NCBI GenBank assembly: GCA_903923345.1
Contig: CAIXXI010000532.1
Location: 1 to 11,688, forward strand
From: an uncultured Burkholderiales bacterium
GTDB lineage: Bacteria; Pseudomonadota; Gammaproteobacteria; Burkholderiales; Burkholderiaceae_E
Direction: 5' to 3'
DNA: 11,688 bases
Below, one piece after another: positions 1 through 5,913 of this stretch. A program made the translations under genes and the position numbers. The first letter of the stretch is position 1; every line of letters starts with the position of its first letter. Below the pieces are notes generated by a model that was not told where the DNA came from, ran no database searches, and worked only from the letters and a program-made list of their open reading frames with translations.

Positions 1-117
1 CTGGCTCGCGAGCGAGGCGCCTTGCTGCGTGAGCGCGATACGCTGGAAGAAGACTGGATTCAGACGGGCAGCCAGATCGAGTCCATCGATCAGGACACCG
101 AAACGGCTGCGTCCTGA
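1..117 (+). CDS. C-terminal end of a probable ABC-F type ATPase (5' end outside window)
   Basis: Reading frame 1 is open from the first base and stops at TGA 115-117, giving 38 residues. The peptide is charged and helical: LARERGALLRER, then LEEDWIQTGSQIE, then an acidic tail ending TAAS. A leucine/glutamate-rich helix with a central Trp and a closing Ile/Leu-Glu resembles the C-terminal coiled arm of ABC-F proteins of the YheS/Uup type, translation-associated cytosolic ATPases with no membrane domain. The ATPase domains lie outside the window, so the family call rests on this short tail and could be wrong. The IS element starts only a few bases after the stop, so the native stop or terminator may have been replaced by IS sequence. 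Confidence 0.4.
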   Translation: MARERGALLRERDTLEEDWIQTGSQIESIDQDTETAAS

Positions 118-125
118 TTAGTCCG

Positions 126-1509
126 TCCTGAACAACTGCGATTTCAGCCGACGGCCAGTTGATGAGTGCTGCGACTCATCGTTCTGCCGCCGCTGATTGC
201 CCAGACGATGAAGGTAAAAAGAAGCCGCAGCTTCTTGAGCAGCAGCCTTATGTTGTGACCGGCACCGCACAGAACGGCGTGAAGCGCATCGCCGAGCGCA
301 CCTTTGAGCGGATTTCGCGCGAGTCGGCCGTCAGTCTTCATGTGTCCGATGGTCGGCTCGATTGCGCTGCGCCGTCTGATCATCGCGTGAAGCGTTCGGC
401 TGATGCCGCGCTTCTGTCCTGATCGCAGGATTCGAATACCCTCGAGTTCTGCGCCCTGGTAGCCTCGATCCACGATCACTGTCTTCGGTGTGCGCTGCGC
501 AAGAATGCTGACTTGCTCGATGGCCTCTTCGAGTGTGTGGCCGTCGTAGGGATTGCCTGGCATCGAGCGCATGCCCACCACGAAGCCTTCCTTGAGCGTG
601 GTGGCAACGGTCACCTTCACGCCAAACTCATACGGGTTTCTTGCCTTGCCTTTCGAGATGCACTCGACTTCCGGCGCGTGCAGCGCATACAGCTTGTTCT
701 TGTCTTTGGTGGCCTGCGTGAGGATGCGGTTGACCCGGTGCATCAGGTCTTTGGCTGCGTCCTGGCGCGATTCAGCAATCTGATCCATTTGCCGACCAAT
801 ATCGCGATACACGCGACCGACCCTGGATTTGAGCGTGCGCAGCGACTTCTTCATGCGCCGGAATTGCTTGGCGTGCGCATACCGGCCAATCTGCATCGCA
901 ATCCGCGGTGCCTCACGGTTGTAGTTCTGACGCAGCGCAATGCCATTGTCGTCTGCCAGTTTCACCAGATGCTGGCGCGATCGTTCCAGCAATCTCGAAT
1001 CGGTCGGGTGCGCCACCGCCTTGGGCATCACGGTCGTGTCCACGATCACACGGTCAGTGCTGGCCGCCTTGAGCAGACCGAGCTTGCGCCCCGCTTTGAT
1101 CGTGGCCATCAGCATCGTCTCCACACCTTCCTCGCCAATGCGCTTTCTCCAGCGCGTCAGGCTCGACGGGTCAATGGGCGACTCGATTTGCAAATAGGTC
1201 TCACCGGTGAAGAACTGCCAATACGGATTCTCGACCCATGTGTTGACTGCAATTTCATCAGAGCAGTCATACGCATGCTGCAGATACAGCAGCCCTGCCA
1301 CCAGCCGGGACGGCAGCGCCGGTCTGCCTGTCGTGCTCGCAAAGTGCGCCGAGAAAGACCGTTCAATCTCTGACCAGTCCATCGCGTCGCCCAGCAACAC
1401 CAGCTCGTGCTTGGGGTTGAGGTGCTCCGCCAAGGGAAAGCGAAACAAATCTCCGGACTGGGGCGTTTGCGGCTTCGGACCCATTAAAACCCTCGCGCAA
1501 TTTGCAGGA
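126..1509 (-). mobile_element. IS5-family insertion sequence (ends approximate)
   Basis: A single transposase gene fills this segment, with about 20 bp beyond each end of the gene, the compact layout of an IS. Candidate terminal repeats are TCCTGAACAACTGCG at 126-140 on the plus strand and TCCTGCAAATTGCG on the minus strand from 1509 inward. They align with one gap and share TCCTG and TGCG, so the ends are imperfect and my boundaries may be off by about 10 bp. The bases flanking these proposed ends show no convincing target duplication. The total of about 1.4 kb fits the family. The open frame and complete DDE triad suggest a recent or still active copy. Confidence 0.6.
144..1484 (-). CDS. 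IS5-family DDE transposase, intact
   Basis: This 446-residue protein catalyses cut-and-paste movement of the surrounding IS. Residues about 55-120 match the DUF772-type N-terminal transposase domain, with LPSRLVAGLLYLQHAYDCSD, WVENPYWQFF and PIDPSSLTRWRKR. The RNase-H-like catalytic domain follows. The likely DDE triad is D149 in VIVDTTV, D339 in VIVDRGYQG and E376 in SAIEPTIGHMK. An Arg/Lys-rich stretch at about 200-260 lies between the first two acidic residues. The ATG at 1482-1484 is preceded by GAGGG at a workable ribosome-binding distance. The C-terminal about 25 residues (hydrophobic, then a Ser/His tail) look like poorly conserved padding. No frameshift or internal stop is present. 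The gene points away from the PEP-CTERM gene and towards the end of the upstream gene. Confidence 0.93.
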   Translation of the reverse strand: MGPKPQTPQSGDLFRFPLAEHLNPKHELVLLGDAMDWSEIERSFSAHFASTTGRPALPSRLVAGLLYLQHAYDCSDEIAVNTWVENPYWQFFTGETYLQIESPIDPSSLTRWRKRIGEEGVETMLMATIKAGRKLGLLKAASTDRVIVDTTVMPKAVAHPTDSRLLERSRQHLVKLADDNGIALRQNYNREAPRIAMQIGRYAHAKQFRRMKKSLRTLKSRVGRVYRDIGRQMDQIAESRQDAAKDLMHRVNRILTQATKDKNKLYALHAPEVECISKGKARNPYEFGVKVTVATTLKEGFVVGMRSMPGNPYDGHTLEEAIEQVSILAQRTPKTVIVDRGYQGAELEGIRILRSGQKRGISRTLHAMIRRRSAIEPTIGHMKTDGRLARNPLKGALGDALHAVLCGAGHNIRLLLKKLRLLFTFIVWAISGGRTMSRSTHQLAVG

Positions 1510-1548
1510 AACAGAATCTATTATCTCAAGATCCTGCAGATTGCGCGA
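1493..1548. repeat. 17-bp inverted repeat, 22-bp spacer, just upstream of the transposase gene
   Basis: The arms are TCGCGCAATTTGCAGGA (1493-1509) and TCCTGCAGATTGCGCGA (1532-1548), exact inverted copies except for one base. The AT-rich 22-bp spacer lies between. The left arm contains the proposed right terminal repeat of the IS. The second arm therefore looks like another IS end facing the opposite way, either a remnant of a second copy or part of the element. It could instead be an operator for the transposase promoter. No T-run follows, so it is not an intrinsic terminator. Confidence 0.6.
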
Positions 1549-1627
1549 CACCTATTTGACTGGAAACCCGCATGGATGGCTGATCTTCGGGTTGTTCAGG
1601 GCGGACTACTTAATTTTGGAGTGTGTC

Positions 1628-2296
1628 ATGTTGAAAAGGCTTTCAGCGATTGCGTTGGCTTTGGGAACGATGAGCGGGGCGAACGCAGCTTTAGTTAGTT
1701 ATAGCGCGAACGTGGAGGTCATCACTCCGCCAGCTTCGGTTCAACTCGAGCAGTTGGTCAGTGATACCAAGATTCGCGTATTCGAGGAGTCGACTAAGAC
1801 CCTCGCTGGCTCTTTGCCGGTCGATGGGATTTTCTCAGGAGACTATCCACCGCTCGGCAGAGAAGCATATTTCTCGATAGCTTCGGGGACTCTGGTGACC
1901 AGTTTTTTGTTTCATGCGGACTTGAACGGTGCACCTTCAAATCCGATCCCCTTTATCGCTTCAGCTACCTTCTCTAATGAAATTATCGGATTGATTTTCT
2001 TTAGCAGCACGCTTGGGCAAACAGATACGGCCGTGGGTTCGGCCTTTACGTCCTACCCTCAGGCGCCGTCCTCAGATGCCAGCTTTCGTGGTTTCGAGTT
2101 TGGTGGGGTATGCGCTGAAAATACGACGGACTGCGTCAGCTTGTCCCAAGACCGCCGGACAATTTCGCTGGCGTGGAGTGTCGCTGAATACTCCGACCAA
2201 TTGCGCGTGATTGTTTCTGTCCCTACCCCGGCCACCATCGCCCTGCTTGGTCTTGGCTTAGCCGGTATCGGCGCAGCCCGTCGCAATCAAGGCTGA
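1628..2296 (+). CDS. Secreted protein with PEP-CTERM-like sorting tail
   Basis: The product is a 222-residue exported protein of unknown role. It begins MLKRLSAIALALGTMSGANA, a typical Sec signal peptide with probable cleavage after GANA. The body is rich in Ser, Thr and aromatic residues, has one Cys pair (near GGVCAENTTDC) and matches no fold I recognise. It ends VPTPATIALLGLGLAGIGAA followed by RRNQG: a short motif, a hydrophobic helix and an Arg cluster, as in PEP-CTERM proteins processed by exosortase for surface or exopolysaccharide-linked display. The motif reads V-P-T-P rather than V-P-E-P. An open frame extends further upstream, but the ATG at 1628 has GGAG 6 bp before it and starts the signal peptide directly. 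Two 60-base lines inside the gene average about 49% G+C, against about 58% in two lines from later genes, hinting at acquisition. No exosortase gene is in the window. Confidence 0.82.
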   Translation: MLKRLSAIALALGTMSGANAALVSYSANVEVITPPASVQLEQLVSDTKIRVFEESTKTLAGSLPVDGIFSGDYPPLGREAYFSIASGTLVTSFLFHADLNGAPSNPIPFIASATFSNEIIGLIFFSSTLGQTDTAVGSAFTSYPQAPSSDASFRGFEFGGVCAENTTDCVSLSQDRRTISLAWSVAEYSDQLRVIVSVPTPATIALLGLGLAGIGAARRNQG

Positions 2297-2314
2297 CCCG
2301 TCTTGCGCAGATAC

Positions 2315-2341
2315 AGCCCGCTTCGGCGGGCTTTTTGTTTT
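2315..2341 (+). terminator. Intrinsic terminator after the PEP-CTERM gene
   Basis: A perfect 7-bp stem AGCCCGC / GCGGGCT (2315-2321 and 2326-2332) closes a TTCG tetraloop and is followed by TTTTTGTTTT. It starts 18 bp after the stop codon, so it terminates the PEP-CTERM transcript as a single-gene unit. The opposite strand has no T-run after the stem, so it probably does not serve the tRNA transcript coming from the other side. Confidence 0.93.
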
Positions 2342-2545
2342 GTGGCGTTAGCGCAGGAGCCACGCGGCAAGCACTGCGGCAGGTCGCGCTGCGAGTCGAT
2401 TGGGCTGGAGTCTCAGGCCGTTCGTTTTGGCCCGAAACGCTGTACCGGCCGCTACATGGCGGCTACATGGCAACGATTTGGCAAAACGCCCGCCCCCGCA
2501 CCGAAAGCTCAGTTTTTCTAACGTGCTGTTTTGAATAAGTTTTAT
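2342..2545. other. Intergenic stretch without a gene, with a short direct repeat
   Basis: These 204 bp between the terminator and the 3' end of tRNA-Phe hold no convincing gene; open frames here lack ribosome-binding sites and family features. The notable detail is a direct repeat GCTACATGGC at 2451-2460 and 2462-2471, one base apart (GCCATGTAGC on the minus strand). The region directly downstream of a tRNA gene is a usual integration spot for mobile islands, but no integrase and no second copy of the tRNA 3' end is visible. I saw no good terminator for the tRNA transcript. Confidence 0.5.
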
Positions 2546-2621
2546 TGGTGGCCAAGGGCGGAATCGAACCACCGACACGCGGATTTTCAATCCGCTGCTC
2601 TACCGACTGAGCTACTTGGCC
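2546..2621 (-). tRNA. tRNA-Phe (anticodon GAA)
   Basis: On the minus strand the 76-nt gene folds as a complete cloverleaf. The acceptor stem is GGCCAAG paired with CTTGGCC. The D arm contains AGCTCAGTCGGTAGAGC. The anticodon stem GCGGA/TCCGC closes the loop TTGAAAA with anticodon GAA for Phe codons UUU and UUC. The T arm contains GGTTCGATTCC. A discriminator A and an encoded CCA complete the 3' end at 2546. The sequence is of the betaproteobacterial tRNA-Phe type. A promoter lies about 45 bp upstream, and the gene is downstream of the EVE-domain gene on the same strand. Confidence 0.98.
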
Positions 2622-2666
2622 ATGCTGTCGCAGACAGCGCCCGACTGACGTCGAGCAAGGGCAAGA

Positions 2667-2694
2667 AGTATAGCCGATCGCGGCGCCGCTTCAA
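2667..2694 (-). promoter_or_regulatory. Sigma-70 type promoter for tRNA-Phe
   Basis: On the minus strand the -35 element TTGAAG (2694-2689) and the -10 element TATACT (2672-2667) are separated by 16 bp of very G+C-rich sequence. Transcription would start near 2660, leaving a leader of about 40 nt before the mature tRNA 5' end at 2621. Both elements are close to consensus. The position, between the EVE gene stop and the tRNA, supports independent expression of the tRNA. Confidence 0.7.
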
Positions 2695-2721
2695 AACGTG
2701 TCGGGTCAACACACTGGCTGT

Positions 2722-3210
2722 TCAGGCCGTATCCGACAATTCGATCAAGCTCATGATCCGCTGCCAATGGGTCGCTTCCACCGGCATGACGGACAGACGG
2801 TTGCCACGGCGCAGCAGCTGCATATCGGCCAGAGCGGGGTCGGCGCGCAATTCAGGCAGTCCAATAAGGCGCGTCTTGCGCTCGGCCTGAACATCGAGCA
2901 ATAGCCAGCGTGGCGCCTGCGGTTTTGATGCAGCATCAAAATACGGAGAAGCGGGGTCAAACTGTGTGGGGTCCGGCCGCGTGCCCGACGCCACCCGCGC
3001 AATGCCGGCAACGCCCGGCTCTGGGCAACTCGAGTGATAAAAGAGCACCGGATCGCCCACCTGCATCGCATCTCGCATGAAGTTGCGTGCCTGATAGTTG
3101 CGCACACCGGTCCAGGGCACCGTGCGATCAGGCATCGACAGCGCATCCTCGATCGAGCACTCCTGCGGTTCGGACTTCATCAGCCAATATCGGGTTGCCA
3201 TCACGGTCAT
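2722..3210 (-). CDS. EVE-domain protein (PUA-like fold)
   Basis: This 162-residue protein consists almost entirely of one EVE domain, a PUA-like fold thought to bind modified nucleic-acid bases. Supporting features are RYWLMKSEP near the N-terminus (residues 7-15), WTGVRNYQARNFMRDAM (33-49), VGDPVLFYHSS (51-61), the GVAGIARVAS strand (66-75), DPASPYFD (85-92) and WLLLDV (102-107). These follow the order of stand-alone bacterial EVE proteins (THYN1-like) of normal length. The cellular role of this family in bacteria is not settled. The start could be the ATG at 3210, which has CAGG about 5 bp upstream, or the ATG three codons later that begins MATRYWLMKSEP, the more family-typical N-terminus. 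The gene is divergent from the UbiH-like gene, sharing 110 bp of upstream DNA. Confidence 0.9.
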   Translation of the reverse strand: MTVMATRYWLMKSEPQECSIEDALSMPDRTVPWTGVRNYQARNFMRDAMQVGDPVLFYHSSCPEPGVAGIARVASGTRPDPTQFDPASPYFDAASKPQAPRWLLLDVQAERKTRLIGLPELRADPALADMQLLRRGNRLSVMPVEATHWQRIMSLIELSDTA

Positions 3211-3308
3211 ACAGCCTGTCAGGTCTTTCGGATGTTAGCGTGCCGCCCGCAGGTGTCTGCGGCCTAGACGGCCCGATTCGCTGCATCGGAACGCCAACAC
3301 ACGACGCC

Positions 3309-3314
3309 TATAAT
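3309..3314 (+). promoter_or_regulatory. Perfect -10 hexamer TATAAT next to the hydroxylase start
   Basis: TATAAT ends six bases before the ATG at 3321, so transcription would begin at or within a base or two of the start codon. No Shine-Dalgarno sequence precedes that ATG; the intervening bases are CCTTTG. A leaderless mRNA is therefore likely. The matching -35 position (around 3286-3291, TCGGAA) is poor, so strength is uncertain. Confidence 0.5.
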
Positions 3315-3320
3315 CCTTTG

Positions 3321-4526
3321 ATGACTTCCTCCAGATCTTTTGATGTGGCAATTGCCGGTCGCGGTGCAGTCGGCGCGGCGGCCGCTCTGGGCCTGGCTCA
3401 AGCGGGTCTGAAGGTGTGCCTGATTGGGCCTTCGCCCTCGGCCACGCTCGCGTCAGACCCTTGGGACCCGCGGGTCTTCGCCTTGTCCCCGGCAACCCGC
3501 GAGTTGATGCAGACCCTTCGGGTCTGGGATGCATTGCCCGCCGAGCGCATGGCCCCGGTCTACGACATGCGGGTCTATCCGAGTCTGAGCGCCACCGCAC
3601 CTGAGCTGCACCTGGGCGCTTATGCCGGGCAGGTCGAATGCCTTGCCTGGATCGTCGAAAATCGCGCGCTGATGGGCGTGCTCGAGAATGCCCTTCGCTT
3701 TGCCGGTGTCGAGACGCTCGATGACACGGTGAGCGATATGCACCTCACTGGATCAGGCGCAAGCGGTCGCATCGAGCTCGCCCTTCAGTCGGGCCGGTCG
3801 GTGGTGGCCCGGCTGGCAGTCGCCGCAGACGGCGCTGACTCGGCCTTGCGCACGCTGGCAGGGATCGAACCGTCGGTGCGTGAATATGGTCAGCGCGGCG
3901 TGGTGGCCAACTTCGAGACTCGCCTGCCTCATGGCGACACCGCCTATCAGTGGTTCGGTCATGAAATCGGTGTGCTGGCCTTGCTGCCCCTGCCGGCGGA
4001 TGACACCGCGATGGGCCGCACCAGCATGGTCTGGTCAGCCCCGGAGCTGCTCGCAGAGGAGCTCATGAACCTGACCCCCGAGGCACTGGCCGAGCGCGTG
4101 CGCCTGACCACGCACAATGTGCTCGGAGAGATGGCGCCGATCACGGCAGCGCAGGCGTTCCCCCTCAGGCTGCTCAGGGTTGCCCGCCTGATCGCACCGC
4201 GCGTGGTCCTGGTGGGCGATGCGGCGCATGTCATGCACCCCTTGGCTGGCCAGGGCATGAATGTCGGCTTTGGCGATGTCGCCTGCCTGTTGTCCGTGCT
4301 GAGTCAAAAAGAATTTTTCCGTGATCTTGGCGACACCCTGTTGTGGCGCCGTTATGAGCGGGCTCGCCGCGAAGCGGTTTCAACCATGCAGACCGCAACC
4401 GACGGGCTTGCTCGCCTGTTCGGGCCTGTACCAACCCCCGTGGCCGGGATTCGCGATCTGGGGTGGCGGGCGGTGGCCCGGTCGGGATGGATTCGGCGGC
4501 GCCTGGTGGCGCACGCTGTTCGATAA
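3321..4526 (+). CDS. UbiH/UbiF/VisC-family FAD-dependent hydroxylase
   Basis: This 401-residue flavoprotein monooxygenase belongs to the family that hydroxylates ubiquinone precursors using O2 and NAD(P)H. The N-terminal Rossmann motif is VAIAGRGAVGAAAA, with the G-x-G-x-x-G at 13-18. The second FAD/NADPH motif is AADGADSALR (D170). The UbiH/COQ6 signature starts at G299-D300 and reads GDAAHVMHPLAGQGMN. Length fits the family. The chosen ATG is the first that gives a complete FAD motif and lies just after a TATAAT box; an open frame continues upstream only through intergenic sequence. The stop lies 9 bp before dsbC, so the two genes are probably cotranscribed. Which ring position it hydroxylates (UbiH, UbiF, UbiI or the multi-position UbiM) cannot be decided from the sequence alone, so no symbol is given. 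Confidence 0.9.
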   Translation: MTSSRSFDVAIAGRGAVGAAAALGLAQAGLKVCLIGPSPSATLASDPWDPRVFALSPATRELMQTLRVWDALPAERMAPVYDMRVYPSLSATAPELHLGAYAGQVECLAWIVENRALMGVLENALRFAGVETLDDTVSDMHLTGSGASGRIELALQSGRSVVARLAVAADGADSALRTLAGIEPSVREYGQRGVVANFETRLPHGDTAYQWFGHEIGVLALLPLPADDTAMGRTSMVWSAPELLAEELMNLTPEALAERVRLTTHNVLGEMAPITAAQAFPLRLLRVARLIAPRVVLVGDAAHVMHPLAGQGMNVGFGDVACLLSVLSQKEFFRDLGDTLLWRRYERARREAVSTMQTATDGLARLFGPVPTPVAGIRDLGWRAVARSGWIRRRLVAHAVR

Positions 4527-4535
4527 AGGATCGTT

Positions 4536-5276
4536 ATGGTTTCGGTTCGAAGTCTGATTCAGGCCTGCGCCTGGACACTCGCCCTGGCGTTTGCTGCACC
4601 CGCGCTGGCCCAATCCGATCCTGCGCCGCAGATCCGGGCAGCAGTCAATGATTGGCTGCAGGGTCGCTACAAGGTGGACAACGTGCGCCGCACGCCGATC
4701 CCCGGCATCTGGGAGGTCCAGATCGGCAACGACCTGATCTATGTCGACGAAAAAGCGCAGCACGGATTCGTCGAGGGCCAGCTCGTTGAATTCAAGTCCA
4801 ACCGCAATCTGACCCAGGAGCGCACCGAAGAACTCAACGCGATCGAGTTCAAGGACCTGCCGCTGGCACTGGCCATCAAGCAGGTCAATGGCAAGGGCAC
4901 CCGCAGGCTGGCTGTTTTCGAGGATCCCAACTGTGGGTACTGCCGCAACCTGCGCAAGGAACTGTTGGCGCTGCCCGATGTCACCCTCTACACCTTCACC
5001 TTGCCGATTCTTTCGGCCGATTCCGAACAGAAGGTCAAGCAGGCCTGGTGTGCCCCGGATCGGGTCAAGGCCTGGAACGATCTGATGCTGCAGGGCAAGG
5101 TGCCTGACAACAAAGGCACCTGCGACAACCCCATCGCCAAGGTCAGCGAGCTGGCCAAGAAGCTGCGTGTGACCGCGACGCCGACCCTGTTTTTTGCCAA
5201 CGGCAAACGTCAGACGGGCGGTGTGCCAGCTGCGCGTCTCAATAAACTGATCGACGACAACGCGAAGGACTCATGA
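4536..5276 (+). CDS. dsbC: DsbC-type periplasmic disulfide isomerase
   Basis: This 246-residue protein corrects wrongly paired disulfides in periplasmic proteins and is kept reduced by DsbD. A Sec signal peptide covers residues 1-25, with probable cleavage after APALA. Residues about 28-100 form the dimerisation domain. The thioredoxin-fold catalytic domain follows, with active site CGYC at 133-136 in FEDPNCGYC and cis-proline P216 in TATPTLFF. C172 and C196 match the structural disulfide seen in DsbC. The ribosome-binding site AAAGGA overlaps the stop codon of the preceding hydroxylase and lies 5 bp before the ATG, implying coupled expression. The length and the N-terminal domain distinguish it from the shorter DsbA proteins. 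Confidence 0.95.
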   Translation: MVSVRSLIQACAWTLALAFAAPALAQSDPAPQIRAAVNDWLQGRYKVDNVRRTPIPGIWEVQIGNDLIYVDEKAQHGFVEGQLVEFKSNRNLTQERTEELNAIEFKDLPLALAIKQVNGKGTRRLAVFEDPNCGYCRNLRKELLALPDVTLYTFTLPILSADSEQKVKQAWCAPDRVKAWNDLMLQGKVPDNKGTCDNPIAKVSELAKKLRVTATPTLFFANGKRQTGGVPAARLNKLIDDNAKDS

Positions 5277-5343
5277 TTCGGGTACTTCGGGGATCGCGAC
5301 CCGTCGGCCAGCGATACGGTTCTCCCGAGGGAGGGACAGTCTG

Positions 5344-5427
5344 ATGTGGGTGATCTATCTGGAAGCAGTGGTCGCGGTCAGCGTCGTGCTGCTGGTCGTC
5401 TGGTGGACGATGCGCGGCAAGAAATGA
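5344..5427 (+). CDS. 27-residue single-pass membrane microprotein
   Basis: An ATG at 5344 opens a 27-codon frame beginning MWVIYLEAVVAV and ending VVWWTMRGKK before TGA 5425-5427. Residues about 3-21 form one continuous hydrophobic helix rich in Val, Leu and Trp, with one Glu near the start. The basic RGKK tail predicts that the C-terminus stays in the cytoplasm. A strong purine ribosome-binding site, AGGGAGGGA (5328-5336), sits about 8 bp upstream. It lies 67 bp downstream of dsbC on the same strand and convergent to apaG. I know no function. Size and layout recall accessory peptides of membrane complexes such as CydX or KdpF, but no sequence motif ties it to either. The start signal and the helix-plus-basic-tail pattern make a chance frame unlikely. 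Confidence 0.7.
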   Translation: MWVIYLEAVVAVSVVLLVVWWTMRGKK

Positions 5428-5475
5428 ACCGATACCCGGCCGCTGTCGGTCATCAGCACCGGCCGAGATCAGGAT

Positions 5476-5871
5476 TCAGTGAAGGGTACGCGGCATCGTG
5501 AGCAGGAATTCGGCGATCTTTGCCTCAAAGCGGGTGCCGTCTTCGGCGACGAAAAAGTAGCTGCCGTGCATCTTGCCGCTGGCGGTATCAAGCTCGCTTC
5601 CACTGGTGTATTCGAAGGATTGACCCGGTTGCAGCAGCGGCTGGTGTCCGATGACCCCCAGTCCCTTGACCTCCTGGATGCGGCCATTTTCGTCTTCGAT
5701 GACCCAGTGCCGACTGATCAATTGCGAGGCAACCGTCCCTGCGTTGACGATCGTCATCGTGTACGCGAACCGGAACACGCCTTGCTCGGGGTCTGATTGC
5801 TCAGGCAGATATTGGCACTCTGAGGCAACGCGAATGTCATACTTTGATTGGGTGCGGGTGTCCGGACTCAC
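5476..5871 (-). CDS. apaG: ApaG protein
   Basis: This 131-residue protein covers the full ApaG domain, an immunoglobulin-like beta sandwich. It has been linked to Co2+/Mg2+ efflux phenotypes; the biochemical role is not firmly known. Family landmarks are FRFAYTMTIVNAGTVASQLISR (residues about 33-54), HWVIEDENGRIQEVKGLGVIG, QPLLQPGQSFEYTSG and MHGSYFFVAEDG near the C-terminus. The start is GTG (5869-5871); AAGGAG lies 5 bp upstream and no better ATG exists, so the start is well supported. It is divergent from rpe with only 42 bp between the two start codons, so promoter elements of each probably overlap the other gene's 5' region. Confidence 0.95.
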   Translation of the reverse strand: MSPDTRTQSKYDIRVASECQYLPEQSDPEQGVFRFAYTMTIVNAGTVASQLISRHWVIEDENGRIQEVKGLGVIGHQPLLQPGQSFEYTSGSELDTASGKMHGSYFFVAEDGTRFEAKIAEFLLTMPRTLH

Positions 5872-5913
5872 TGGCTCTCCTTTTCAACCATTCTATTTCG
5901 CGGCGCACTGATC

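Noticed and set aside
513..1373. 286-codon open frame on the plus strand opposite the transposase
   Set aside because: It is the antisense shadow of the transposase, is rich in Arg and His, and shows no domain or ribosome-binding site.
117..1523. ATTA at 117-120 and 1520-1523 as a 4-bp target-site duplication of the IS
   Set aside because: Placing the IS ends there does not give matching terminal bases, and a 4-bp match is expected by chance.
3211..3320. 6S RNA gene next to the EVE-domain gene
   Set aside because: The gap is only 110 bp, too short, and contains only a small CCGCAG-GTGT-CTGCGG hairpin (3247-3262).
5438..5464. Possible bidirectional terminator between the microprotein gene and apaG (GGCC-GCTG ... 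CAGC-ACC-GGCC)
   Set aside because: The stem is broken by a 3-base bulge and has no T-run on either strand.
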